Assembly (NCBI GenBank): GCA_963805645.1
Contig: CAWDVA010000006.1
Coordinates: forward strand, 310,001-374,000
DNA from: CAVXEH01 sp963805645
GTDB taxonomy: Bacteria > Chloroflexota > Limnocylindria > QHBO01
Length of the DNA: 64,000 nucleotides
Direction: 5' to 3'
This document shows, in pieces, positions 17,031-25,120 of this stretch. The notes beneath the pieces are model-generated. The model ran no database searches and had not been told where the DNA came from. It saw nothing but the letters and a program-made list of their open reading frames with translations. The translations under genes were made by a program, and so were the position numbers. The stretch's first letter is position 1. Each line of letters opens with the position of its first letter.

Positions 17031-18232
17031 GAGGCGGCCCCGGCCGACACGAGCTCGCCGGTGCGTTCCAGCTTCGCCAGCGACTCCGCCACGCGCTCGA
17101 GCGCCCTGGCGATGTTCTCCCGCGAGTTCGCGTAGCTGAAGCGCAGGTACCCCTCGCCGTAGGAGCCGAAGGCGGTGCCGGAGAGCCCGCAGATGCCGGC
17201 GTCGTAGAGCAGGTGATCGGCGATCTCGTTGCTCGTCCGGCCGAAGCTCTTCACGTTCGGGAAGGCGTAGAAGGCGCCGTGCGGCATCACACAGCTCACG
17301 CCGGGGATGGCGTTGAGCCCGTCGACGATGAGCTTCCGGCGCGCGATGAACTCGGCGCGCATCGCGTCGGCCGCATCCTGCGGGCCGGTGAGCGCCGCGA
17401 CCGCGCCCACCTGGGCGAAGGCGTTCGTGCAGCTCACGCTGTTGATCACCAGGCGGCTGAAGGACGGCACCAGCCACTCGGGCAGGACGCCATAGCCCAT
17501 CCGCCACCCGGTCATGGCGAACGTCTTGGAGAAGCCGTCCAGGGTGATGGTCCGCTCCGCCATGCCCGGAAGCGTGGCGATCGAGAGCAGCGAGCCCTCG
17601 TACTGGAGCCGACCGTAGATCTCGTCGGCGAGCACCACCAGGTCGTGCTCGACCGCGATCCGCGCGATCTCGCGAATGTCTTCCGGGCTCAGGGTCGAGC
17701 CCGTGGGATTCTGCGGCGAGTTGAAGACGATCATCCGCGTTCGGTCGGTCACCAGCGACTCGACCTCGGCGACGTCCATCCGGAACTCGTTCTCCTCGCG
17801 AAGCGGCGCGGGGACCGCGGTGCCGCCAACGTAGCGGGCCATGCTCTCGTAGATCGGGAAGCCCGGGTTGGGGTAGATGACCTCATCGTCCGGATTGATC
17901 AGGGCGAGCATGGCGTAGAACATGATCGGCTTGGCGCCGGGCGTGACCACCACCTGCTCCGGGCTGGCGTCGATCCCCTTCCAGCGCTTCACATCGGCCG
18001 CGATCGCCTCGCGCAGCGGGGCGATCCCGGTGGCGCCGGTGTAGTGGGTCATCCCCTCCTCGAGCACGGCGTGCGCCGCGGCCTCGGAGATGTGGCGGGG
18101 CGTGTCGAAGTCGGGCTCGCCGATTTCGAGGTGGATCACCTCCCGACCGGTTGCCTCCAGGGCTCGGGCGCGGGCGGCCGCCTCGAACGCCGTCTCGGTC
18201 CCGATCAGGTCCATGCGGCTGGCAAGCTTCAC
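17027..18232 (-). CDS. Pyridoxal-phosphate aminotransferase, class I (aspartate aminotransferase-like)
   Basis: Fold-type I aminotransferase of 401 residues. Visible motifs are E-I-G-E-P-D-F-D-T-P, Y-T-G-A-T-G (substrate side), N-S-P-Q-N-P-T-G, L-A-D-E-I-Y-G-R (PLP-ring aspartate), the lysine motif S-K-T-F-A-M-T-G-W-R and the carboxylate-binding R-F-S-Y-A-N-S. The GTG at 18232 was chosen because GGGGAGG lies 9 bases upstream and the product then starts V-K-L-A-S-R-M; an ATG at 18301 would add 23 unconserved residues. It is first in an operon with the transketolase-like gene. Substrate cannot be fixed from sequence. Confidence 0.9.
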   Translation of the reverse strand: MKLASRMDLIGTETAFEAAARARALEATGREVIHLEIGEPDFDTPRHISEAAAHAVLEEGMTHYTGATGIAPLREAIAADVKRWKGIDASPEQVVVTPGAKPIMFYAMLALINPDDEVIYPNPGFPIYESMARYVGGTAVPAPLREENEFRMDVAEVESLVTDRTRMIVFNSPQNPTGSTLSPEDIREIARIAVEHDLVVLADEIYGRLQYEGSLLSIATLPGMAERTITLDGFSKTFAMTGWRMGYGVLPEWLVPSFSRLVINSVSCTNAFAQVGAVAALTGPQDAADAMRAEFIARRKLIVDGLNAIPGVSCVMPHGAFYAFPNVKSFGRTSNEIADHLLYDAGICGLSGTAFGSYGEGYLRFSYANSRENIARALERVAESLAKLERTGELVSAGAAS

Positions 18233-18311
18233 GAATGGGTGCCTCCCCTGCACGGGTATGTCTTGGTCCGGGTCGTCGCGATGAGTGTACCGATGGTGCA
18301 TGCCGCACGCC

Positions 18312-18328
18312 GACCGCCATCGGTCCCG
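18312..18328. repeat. Copy of the dispersed GACCGATGGCGG motif
   Basis: GACCGCCATCGGTCCCG between the aminotransferase and erpA contains the reverse complement of GACCGATGGCGG. At this copy the sequence is also an inverted repeat (GACCG-CCAT-CGGTC). Confidence 0.4.
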
Positions 18329-18352
18329 TCGCGAACATGCCGATTAGGCCCA

Positions 18353-18383
18353 TTGCCGAAAGGCTGAGCGTCGCTGCTATACT
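18353..18383 (+). promoter_or_regulatory. Promoter of erpA
   Basis: TTGCCG (18353-18358), 19-base spacer, TATACT (18378-18383). The predicted leader before the ATG at 18447 is about 57 bases and contains GAGAGGAG. Confidence 0.5.
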
Positions 18384-18446
18384 TTCGACAGCAAGTACAC
18401 CGCCAACCGTCGCCCACGTCGGCGCCGAGAGGAGAACCCGCAGCCC

Positions 18447-18872
18447 ATGACGATGTCCGAGACCACGCCGCAGGCGATCCCGCAGACCGCCCCGGCCCCG
18501 GCCACCGAGCCGCTCGTCACGCTCACCGACGCCGCTGCCGCGAAGGTCACCGAGCTCCGCTCCCGCGAGGACAAGAACGACGCCCGCCTCCGCCTCTTCG
18601 TGAAGAGCGGTGGCTGCTCCGGGTTCAGCTACGGCCTCGCCTTCGACGATCGCCTCGCCGATGACGACCGCGTCGAGGACCACGGTGGCGTTCCGATCGT
18701 GATCGACGCCTTCAGCGCCCAGTACGTCGACGGCGCCGAGATCGACTACGTCGATTCGCTCATGGGCTCCGGCTTCGCGATCAACAACCCCAATGCCGTC
18801 TCCAGCTGCAGCTGCGGACAGTCGTTCAACACCGACGGATCGCCGGCCCGCGCCGGCGGCTGCGCCCACTGA
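18447..18872 (+). CDS. erpA: Iron-sulfur cluster insertion protein, ErpA/IscA (HesB) family
   Basis: A-type carrier that delivers [Fe-S] clusters to target enzymes. The core starts at V-T-L-T-D-A-A-A-A-K-V and carries the three ligand cysteines in K-S-G-G-C-S-G-F-S-Y and S-S-C-S-C-G-Q-S-F. An extra C lies in the short tail G-G-C-A-H. The first 25 residues are a P/A/T-rich extension not found in most homologues; starts at 18447 or 18453 are both possible. Nearby clients include the Rieske and ferredoxin-type proteins at 22-27 kb. A perfect stem-loop terminator follows. Confidence 0.93.
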   Translation: MTMSETTPQAIPQTAPAPATEPLVTLTDAAAAKVTELRSREDKNDARLRLFVKSGGCSGFSYGLAFDDRLADDDRVEDHGGVPIVIDAFSAQYVDGAEIDYVDSLMGSGFAINNPNAVSSCSCGQSFNTDGSPARAGGCAH

Positions 18873-18896
18873 TCAGGGTCGAGCTCCGCGTCCACG

Positions 18897-18920
18897 AGGC
18901 CCCGGATCACTCCGGGGCCT
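18897..18920 (+). terminator. Intrinsic terminator of erpA
   Basis: AGGCCCCGGA (18897-18906), loop TCAC, TCCGGGGCCT (18911-18920): a perfect 10-base-pair GC-rich stem, followed by TCGTGTATCT. Confidence 0.65.
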
Positions 18921-18979
18921 TCGTGTATCTGCCGCCGATCGCCGCCGATCGCCGTTCTCCGGGCGGGTAATCTGCTACC

Positions 18980-19750
18980 GTGCGCGACCCAGTATCGGTG
19001 GACCTGCAGGTGGCGGAAGACACGGTCCCGGCGCCGCTGCCCGTCAGCGCGGCGGAGCGCATCCGGCGGGAGTTCGCCCAGGCCTGGGGCGCCATCGGCG
19101 CCGCCTGGGGCGTGGCCCCGTCCACCGCGGCCGTTCAGGGCTACTTCCTGGTCCACGGCGGACCCCTGACCGAGCCCGAGATCAGGCGCGCGCTGGGCCT
19201 CTCGCACCGCGCCGCGGCCATGGCGCTGGCGGAGTGCACCGAGTGGGGACTGATCGAGCGCTCGCACGGTGGTCGGCGCACCGGTCGCCGCGGACCCGCG
19301 GCCGCGGCCTACCTCGCGGTCGGCAACAACTGGGAGTGGTTCCGCCGCGTGGCGCGTGCCCGGAAGGAGCGCGAGACGGACCCCGTGGTGCCGGTCATCG
19401 AGCACTGCGCGGAGCTCGCCGACCGCGAGGCGGCAGGAGGCGGCCCGCACGCGGCCGAGCTCGAGGAGCTGAGCCAGCGCCTGGGCGGGCTGCTGCGCTT
19501 CGTCCATCTCTTCGACCGGGGGGTGGGCATCCTGGTGGACGCCTCGCCCACCGCCACGCAGCGGCTCTTCGCCCTGCTCGACGAGCTGGACGACGCGAGC
19601 CTGCGCGGCCTGGTGGCGCTGCTGGAGACCGTGGATCCCCACGACCTGGCCCGCGCCACGGACGCGCTCGCCAGCCTGTCGCCTGCGGCGGCCCGCCGGC
19701 TGGTCGGCCTGGCGGGCACACCGGGGATCGGCCGCATCCTCGGCCGCTAG
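18980..19750 (+). CDS. GbsR/MarR-type winged-helix regulator
   Basis: A 256-residue protein. Residues about 20-100 resemble the GbsR/MarR winged helix: the F-A-Q-A-W-G-A-I-G-A-A-W-G opening, G-P-L-T-E-P-E-I-R-R-A-L-G-L-S-H-R-A-A as the DNA-reading helices and the wing G-G-R-R-T-G-R-R-G. The C-terminal half is helical with leucine/alanine repeats and no recognised ligand motif. The GTG start is 6 bases after TAATCT, so the mRNA is probably leaderless. No target is evident. Confidence 0.75.
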   Translation: MRDPVSVDLQVAEDTVPAPLPVSAAERIRREFAQAWGAIGAAWGVAPSTAAVQGYFLVHGGPLTEPEIRRALGLSHRAAAMALAECTEWGLIERSHGGRRTGRRGPAAAAYLAVGNNWEWFRRVARARKERETDPVVPVIEHCAELADREAAGGGPHAAELEELSQRLGGLLRFVHLFDRGVGILVDASPTATQRLFALLDELDDASLRGLVALLETVDPHDLARATDALASLSPAAARRLVGLAGTPGIGRILGR

Positions 19751-19777
19751 GGCGCGGGACGCTCCCCCGGCGGCTTC

Positions 19778-21232
19778 CTACTCCCCTGAGCCGTCATCCT
19801 CGAAGACACCCGCGCCGGCCACCGTGGTCGCCAGCGTACCGCCGCCCAGCGCCTCCGGCAGCGGTCGATGGATGGGCGTCGGATGCACGTGCGCGTCCAC
19901 GAGGGCCCGCGTTCCGCGAATGCGGAGCTGGTCGAAGAGGAAGCCGAACTTGCGGCGCAGGTTGCCCGCGATCTGGTCGGCGGCGGCATCGGGCAGGTCC
20001 CATAGCTCCGCCTTGAATGGACCGATCGCCTTCTTGCGCGTCTTGTAGAGGAACTGCTCCTCCGTCTGCCCCTCCTTGCGCTCATCGGCGCAGTGCTCCG
20101 TGCACCAGGCCATCATGCGGTCGTGGAGATCGGCGGGCAGGCCCCCGTCGTCGTACAGGATGTTCTGGAAGCCGGTGGCCAGGTGGATCTCCGCGGTCCC
20201 GTTGCCCGGGAAGTGGTGGAACGCCTCGTCAGGCAGGGTCGAGGCCCCGTGCTGGACGCAGCCGGCCAGGCCGTACTCGTCGCGCGCCACCGTGGAGAGC
20301 CGCTGCATGGTGTCGAAGTCGATGTTCACCGTGGCCACGCTGCCGTCCGGCAGGACCACGCCGCCGTGGCTGGTGCCGGTCTGGATGCTGACCTTGCTGA
20401 CCCCCGGCGTCCCCGATCCGTGGAGGAGGCCGAAGTACTCGTTGAGGTAGGCGCGCAGCTCCTCCTCGGTCGAGTTCGCCTTGCCCACCTCGCCGATCTC
20501 GCCACCGATGGAGACGGTGACGCCGTCCGGCTCCAGCTCCCGGATCAGCCGGGTGAGCTCGGCGGTGTTCGTGGCGTTGGTGCGCTGCTGCTCGCGCACG
20601 CTGGGCCGGGAGAGGTCGACCAGCGTGCTGGAGTCGATGTCGATGTTCCAGAAGCCCGCGTGCACCGCCTCCGTCGTCAGCTCCCGGAGGCCGGCCATCT
20701 CCTTGTCCGGATCGGCCGCCCACTTCGTCGCGTTGAACTGGAAGTGGTCGCCCTGCAGGAAGACCGGCCCCGGCCACCCGCTGCGGATCGCCGCGGCCAG
20801 GATCACCGCGGTGTACTCCGCGGGGCGCTGGTCGGTGTAGGCCATCTCGCTCTTGGCGATCTCGAAGATCACCGCTCCGGCGTCGCGCTCCATGGCGGCG
20901 GCGAACGCCTGGCGCGCGGTGAGGTACGTGGTAGCCCGCACGTTGATGGCCGGCACCGTGAAGTCGGTTGGCGCGATCTCGCCGCGCCCCCGCGCCATGT
21001 ACAGCTCGTGGATGGATGCCGACGGGCAGCCCAGCGCCTGGCTCGCCTCCCAGATGATCCAGCGCGCCGCGTCGCGGAGCGCCGCGTCGGCGTTGAAGAC
21101 GGCCTCGCGGACGAGGCGATCGATCACCTCGTCCCGGAACCGGGCGGCATCGGCGACGACGAGGCGTTCGCCCTCGATCGAGGCGGTGCCGGAGAGCAGG
21201 TCGCGCAGCTCCTGTGCAGAGGAGACGGTCAT
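19778..21232 (-). CDS. Class II fructose-bisphosphate aldolase family protein
   Basis: Zinc-dependent ketose-bisphosphate aldolase of 484 residues, longer than the usual 300-350. Visible: Q-G-D-H-F-Q-F-N (catalytic aspartate and zinc histidine), D-I-D-S-S-T, G-G-E-I-G-E-V-G and, near position 330, L-A-G-C-V-Q-H-G-A-S-T-L. The length and the N-terminal D-A-A-R-F-R-D-E-V-I-D-R-L match the long class II group annotated as aldolases in actinobacteria and Chloroflexota. The likely reaction is fructose- or tagatose-1,6-bisphosphate cleavage. A TAGGAT hexamer about 34 bases upstream (21271-21266 on the minus strand) may be its -10. Confidence 0.85.
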   Translation of the reverse strand: MTVSSAQELRDLLSGTASIEGERLVVADAARFRDEVIDRLVREAVFNADAALRDAARWIIWEASQALGCPSASIHELYMARGRGEIAPTDFTVPAINVRATTYLTARQAFAAAMERDAGAVIFEIAKSEMAYTDQRPAEYTAVILAAAIRSGWPGPVFLQGDHFQFNATKWAADPDKEMAGLRELTTEAVHAGFWNIDIDSSTLVDLSRPSVREQQRTNATNTAELTRLIRELEPDGVTVSIGGEIGEVGKANSTEEELRAYLNEYFGLLHGSGTPGVSKVSIQTGTSHGGVVLPDGSVATVNIDFDTMQRLSTVARDEYGLAGCVQHGASTLPDEAFHHFPGNGTAEIHLATGFQNILYDDGGLPADLHDRMMAWCTEHCADERKEGQTEEQFLYKTRKKAIGPFKAELWDLPDAAADQIAGNLRRKFGFLFDQLRIRGTRALVDAHVHPTPIHRPLPEALGGGTLATTVAGAGVFEDDGSGE

Positions 21233-21268
21233 GATCGGGCAATGCTCCGTGGTGGTACGCCACCCATC

Positions 21269-21571
21269 CTAGCGAAGGGCGGAGACGAGGGTGAAGGCCA
21301 GGAGGAGGGCAACCGGCAGGCCAATGGTCGCTGCCAGCAGGTACCAGTCGCGCGCCGCCCGGCCGTCCGCGACGCCGCGGCGCCGGAGCCCGTCCACCCA
21401 GAGCAGGACCGCGCTGAGTCCCGCAATGTAGACCGCCGCGGCGGTGACGACCACGCCGATGGCGAAGGGACGAACGGAGGCGCAGCTGCCGAAGGCGAGC
21501 GGTCCGCCGGACGGGCATGGGCTCGCCAGCTCGATGGCGACCAGGACGGCGGCAACGGCCACGACGACCAC
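21269..21571 (-). CDS. Small three-helix membrane protein of unknown function
   Basis: At least 100 residues with three hydrophobic segments and an S-P-C...S-C pair facing one side of the membrane. The frame is open upstream to the stop of the preceding gene, where a CTG at 21646 would overlap it; that form adds L-I-R-S-G-R-T-P-I-D-P-R-R-S-S and looks like natural protein. So the true start may be up to 75 bases earlier than annotated. It is last in the cytochrome bc operon. Family not recognised. Confidence 0.55.
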   Translation of the reverse strand: MVVVAVAAVLVAIELASPCPSGGPLAFGSCASVRPFAIGVVVTAAAVYIAGLSAVLLWVDGLRRRGVADGRAARDWYLLAATIGLPVALLLAFTLVSALR

Positions 21572-21642
21572 CGACCACGCGAGGTGGGCGACGAGCGCCC
21601 GCGAGCTGCGCCGAGGATCGATGGGTGTCCGGCCGGAGCGGA

Positions 21643-22263
21643 TCAGCCGGCCAGGTAGGCCGCCGAGGCCGCCTCGGCGTCACGCGCCTGGCGGCGGGTC
21701 ACGCGGCGATACTCGACGGCAAAGAAGACGAGGGCCAGGGCACCCAGGCCTGCGACGACCACCCCGAAGCCAATGGCGATCGGTATGGAGATGCCGGCCA
21801 GGCTGACCACCGGCCCGTACCAGGCTGACCCCTCGGGTGGAACGAACGTGCCACCGGCCATGTTGAACGCCATCCACGGGATCAGGACCAGGAACAGCAG
21901 GAGCAGCTGCAGGAAGTCCACGATGCGGATGAGGGACCAGGCGAAGCCGCGCCGCCCACGGGCGGCCTGGGTCCAGAGCGCCACGATGATCAGGATGGCG
22001 AAGTTCCCACCGCCCACCGCCGCCGCGAAGATGAACGAGGTTTCGGGGGTGAACTTAAGGAAGGGGATGTACTGGCTGAAGCCGTAGTACACGTAGTTCG
22101 GCACGTAGGCGATCAGGAAGTACACGTACAGGAAGAGCGGGACGCCCTTGAGGACTGCGACCAGCCAGCTCTCGTAGCCGAACAGCAGCCAGCTCATGAA
22201 GTCATCGACCTCGCCAATGAGGTTGGCGCCGATGACGCGGGTTCGCGGTCGTGTCTGGCTCAT
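21643..22263 (-). CDS. Membrane protein of the cytochrome bc operon, unknown function
   Basis: A 206-residue protein with four clear hydrophobic segments (about 38-58, 79-96, 112-132 and 155-185) and basic/acidic ends. There are no heme or metal motifs. It starts 8 bases after the diheme cytochrome c gene on the same strand, so it is probably an accessory or assembly subunit of the bc complex. Family not recognised. Confidence 0.7.
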   Translation of the reverse strand: MSQTRPRTRVIGANLIGEVDDFMSWLLFGYESWLVAVLKGVPLFLYVYFLIAYVPNYVYYGFSQYIPFLKFTPETSFIFAAAVGGGNFAILIIVALWTQAARGRRGFAWSLIRIVDFLQLLLLFLVLIPWMAFNMAGGTFVPPEGSAWYGPVVSLAGISIPIAIGFGVVVAGLGALALVFFAVEYRRVTRRQARDAEAASAAYLAG

Positions 22264-22270
22264 GCGTGCG

Positions 22271-23077
22271 TCACTGCTTCTGGGTCAGGAGGAAGGTGAT
22301 GAGAGCCTGCAGCTGATCGTCGGTCAGCTGAGAGCTCGGGAAGGCGGGCATGCCCGTGGCGGTGCCGCCGTTGTAGTTGTTGGAGGAGTCCCGGATCCAC
22401 TTCGTGAAGAACGTGGCCGGATCGGATGCGTAGTCGGCTTTCATCTGGTCCAGGCCGCTCGGCGGGTTCGGCAGGCCGGTCCCGATCTCGTTGCCCACGT
22501 TCTGCAGGCTCGGGAATGTGCCCGGCACGCCGCCCAGATCCGCCTGGTGGCAGCTCACGCAGCCAACCGAGTTGTAGACCTGCTGCCCCGCCTCCGCCGT
22601 GTTCGGCGCGGGAGTCTGGCTGGCGCCGGCGTTCGCCTCCGCCCAGCTCGTCACGAGGGCCACCACCGCGTCGATCTGCTGGACCGTGAGCGGTCCGCCA
22701 ACCTCGCTGCTCCACGCGGGCATCACCGAGCTCGGATTCCCCGAGACGACGATTCCGCCGTAGCTGACCACGAGGTGGACGTAGTCCGGGTTCACCTTGA
22801 GCTTGTTCGCGATGCTGGGGCTGTGCAGGTTGGGCGCGTTGAGGCCTGGCTGACCGGGGACCGGCCCGCCCATCCCGTCATCCCCGTGGCAGCGCGCGCA
22901 GCCGGCGGAGGACGGATCGTCCTTGTTGTAGGCGAAGACCTCCTTGCCGAACGCCAGCTGGGCCTGCTCGGCTGCCGCCTGCCGGCTCTCGAGGCGCGCG
23001 GAATCGGTGAGCCAGTAGAACATCGTGAAGACCGCCAGGGCACTCACCACGATGACGCCGAGCGTCTTGATGCGCAT
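22271..23077 (-). CDS. Membrane-anchored diheme cytochrome c
   Basis: Carries electrons out of the bc complex. An N-terminal anchor helix (I-K-T-L-G-V-I-V-V-S-A-L-A-V-F) is followed by two class I cytochrome c domains with heme motifs C-A-R-C-H and C-V-S-C-H. The sixth-ligand methionines are probably in S-V-M-P-A-W and G-M-P-A-F. Length is 268 residues. Fused diheme c subunits of this kind replace cytochrome c1 in actinobacterial (QcrC-like) and Chloroflexota bc complexes. It starts 7 bases after the Rieske gene. Confidence 0.93.
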   Translation of the reverse strand: MRIKTLGVIVVSALAVFTMFYWLTDSARLESRQAAAEQAQLAFGKEVFAYNKDDPSSAGCARCHGDDGMGGPVPGQPGLNAPNLHSPSIANKLKVNPDYVHLVVSYGGIVVSGNPSSVMPAWSSEVGGPLTVQQIDAVVALVTSWAEANAGASQTPAPNTAEAGQQVYNSVGCVSCHQADLGGVPGTFPSLQNVGNEIGTGLPNPPSGLDQMKADYASDPATFFTKWIRDSSNNYNGGTATGMPAFPSSQLTDDQLQALITFLLTQKQ

Positions 23078-23084
23078 CGCTCCC

Positions 23085-23747
23085 TCAGCCTGCGCAGTGC
23101 TTGCCGGTCAGGTCGGCCGCGGTCCGCTTGTCGAACGTCACGGTGCCGACCGGGGGCCCGCTGACGACCTTGCCGGTGTCCACCGAGTACACGCCGGCGT
23201 CGCTGACCGAAACGGGGAAGTGATCCATCCCGCGGGGGGCGGGCCCGTCGCGCTTCTCGCTGAGGATCGTGTACTTGCTGCCGTGACAGAGGCACTCGAA
23301 CCAGTGGCTCTTGTCGCAGAGCGGCGGGATCTGGCAGCCCAGGTGCGGGCACTTGCGCCACAGCGCCATCACCGAGCGGTCCTGGAATGCGAGCGCTTCG
23401 TCCACCTTCGCACCCGGGTCGGGGATGTTGGCATCCTTGCCATCGACGAGGTCCATGCCGGCAGGGACATTCACGAAGAAGAGGCGGGCCTTCTGGTACG
23501 TGTACGGCTGGCCCTTTGCCCAGTCGGGCCAGACGGTCATGATGTCGGACGCCGAGCCCAGCTCGACCACGCCGCCGAAGCCGCCGCTCAGGTTCGGCCA
23601 CAGGAACGCCAGGGTGCCGCCAATGAACTCCAGGCTCAGGAGGCCCATGCCGGCTCCCAGCATGCGGCGCATGAAGGTGCGACGGCTGATCTCGCGAGCC
23701 GGCTGCTCGGTGACGGGCCCATAGGAGAGGTTCGTGTTGCTGCTCAT
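23085..23747 (-). CDS. Rieske [2Fe-2S] subunit of the cytochrome bc complex
   Basis: An N-terminal twin-arginine-type anchor (S-R-R-T-F-M-R-R, then a hydrophobic helix) holds a Rieske domain on the outer face. The cluster motifs are C-P-H-L-G-C and C-L-C-H-G-S. The ATG at 23747 overlaps the stop of the upstream cytochrome b C-terminal gene (ATGA). A longer start at 23789 would add 14 residues from the overlap and was rejected. Length is 220 residues. Confidence 0.94.
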   Translation of the reverse strand: MSSNTNLSYGPVTEQPAREISRRTFMRRMLGAGMGLLSLEFIGGTLAFLWPNLSGGFGGVVELGSASDIMTVWPDWAKGQPYTYQKARLFFVNVPAGMDLVDGKDANIPDPGAKVDEALAFQDRSVMALWRKCPHLGCQIPPLCDKSHWFECLCHGSKYTILSEKRDGPAPRGMDHFPVSVSDAGVYSVDTGKVVSGPPVGTVTFDKRTAADLTGKHCAG

Positions 23748-24358
23748 AGGTTGAAGAAGATCCCTTCCCATGGCCAGACCCAGTTCCACCCCGGGCCCCT
23801 GAAGAACGATCCGATGAAGGTGACGATCAGGCCGCCAACCATGAGAGACATGAAGAAGACCCAGATCAGCTTGCGGTCGCGGGCCGCCTTGAACGGAGAC
23901 CGGTCGACGAAGGGGATCAGGGCCAGGCCCACCAGATACAGGGTCGGCACCAGCACGCCCGCGACGGTCGGGTTGAAGTAGCTCAGGATCTCCTGGAGAC
24001 CCAGGAAGTACCAGGGCGCCTTGGCGACGTGCGGCGTGTTGCCGGCGTTCGCCATCTGCTCCAGTGGTGCCTGGATGAGGAGCGAGGTCACGACGAGGAG
24101 CCCCATGATCAGGCCGGCCATGAGGAACTCCGCGCGGAGCAGGTGCGGCCAGGTCAGCACCGTCTCATCGGGTCGCTTGTCGACCCGGACCATCGACTCC
24201 TGCTTGACGTAGGCGAGCAGCCGGAACCGCTCGGTGCCCGGCACGCCGGGTGGACCGGGAAGCTTTGGCCCGCCTCCGCGCTCGACGGCAGGCAGCTGCG
24301 GCGCCTGGGTCGGAGCGTTCTTGTCGGCGGTCGCGTTCGGCCGCTTCTCGATGGTCAT
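23744..24358 (-). CDS. Cytochrome b C-terminal domain (subunit IV type)
   Basis: Quinol-oxidation half of a split cytochrome b, like PetD or the QcrB C-terminal part. It has a soluble N-terminal extension, then K-A-P-W-Y-F-L-G-L-Q-E-I-L-S-Y-F-N-P and three hydrophobic helices. The canonical P-E-W-Y motif of the Qo site is A-P-W-Y here, a known variation in the subunit IV group but worth noting. It starts 27 bases after the N-terminal cytochrome b gene. Confidence 0.9.
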   Translation of the reverse strand: MTIEKRPNATADKNAPTQAPQLPAVERGGGPKLPGPPGVPGTERFRLLAYVKQESMVRVDKRPDETVLTWPHLLRAEFLMAGLIMGLLVVTSLLIQAPLEQMANAGNTPHVAKAPWYFLGLQEILSYFNPTVAGVLVPTLYLVGLALIPFVDRSPFKAARDRKLIWVFFMSLMVGGLIVTFIGSFFRGPGWNWVWPWEGIFFNL

Positions 24359-24385
24359 GGATTCGCCATCCCTATCCTACCGCGA

Positions 24386-25120
24386 TCACACCGGGCCGCT
24401 GATGCCGCCGTCCTTCCGGATCCTCCAGAAGTGGACGATCATCAGGATCGCGGCGATGAGCGGGAAGGCGATCACGTGCATCACGTAGAAGCGGAGGAGC
24501 GTGCCCTGGCCGACCTCGATTCCGCCGAGGAGGAAGAGCTGCGACTGGTGCGAGAGGAGCGGCGCGTACGTGGCCATCTGCGAGCCCACGGTGACGGCCC
24601 AGAACGCGATCTGGTCCCACGGCAGCAGGTAGCCGGTGAAGCTGAGCCACAGGGTCGAGAAGAGGAGCAGCACGCCGATCACCCAGTTGAACTCGCGCGG
24701 CGGCTTGTAGGCGCCGTGGTAGAAGACGCGGATCATGTGCAGGAAGACGGTCAGCACCATCAGGTGCGCGGCCCATCGGTGCATGTTGCGCACGAGCTCG
24801 CCGAAGGCGACCGAGTTCTCGATGGAGACGATGTCCTGGTAGGCGCGGCTCACCGAGGGCACGTAGAAGAACATCAGGTACAGCCCGGTGACCGTCAGGG
24901 CCAGGAACAGGAAGAAGCTGATCCCGCCCAGGCAGAACGTGTACGTGTAGCGGACCGCGTGCTTCTTGACCCGCACCGGGTGCAGGTGCAGGAAGACGTT
25001 GTTCATGACCGCCAGCGCACGGGTGCGGCTGGTGGACGGATACGGCTGGCGGAACAGCGACCGCCAGATCTGCGTCTGCTTCAGGCCGCGGTACAGGTCG
25101 CCGGGTCCGGGGAAGCTCAT
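24386..25120 (-). CDS. Cytochrome b N-terminal domain
   Basis: Four-helix diheme cytochrome b. The heme ligands are the paired histidines spaced 14 apart: R-N-M-H-R-W-A-A-H-L-M / V-F-L-H-M-I-R-V-F, and F-Y-V-M-H-V-I-A-F-P ... M-I-V-H-F-W-R. G-Y-L-L-P-W-D-Q lies at the Qo side. Length of 244 residues fits the split b6-type layout. The ATG overlaps the stop of the upstream flavoprotein gene (ATGA), tying the two together. Confidence 0.94.
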   Translation of the reverse strand: MSFPGPGDLYRGLKQTQIWRSLFRQPYPSTSRTRALAVMNNVFLHLHPVRVKKHAVRYTYTFCLGGISFFLFLALTVTGLYLMFFYVPSVSRAYQDIVSIENSVAFGELVRNMHRWAAHLMVLTVFLHMIRVFYHGAYKPPREFNWVIGVLLLFSTLWLSFTGYLLPWDQIAFWAVTVGSQMATYAPLLSHQSQLFLLGGIEVGQGTLLRFYVMHVIAFPLIAAILMIVHFWRIRKDGGISGPV

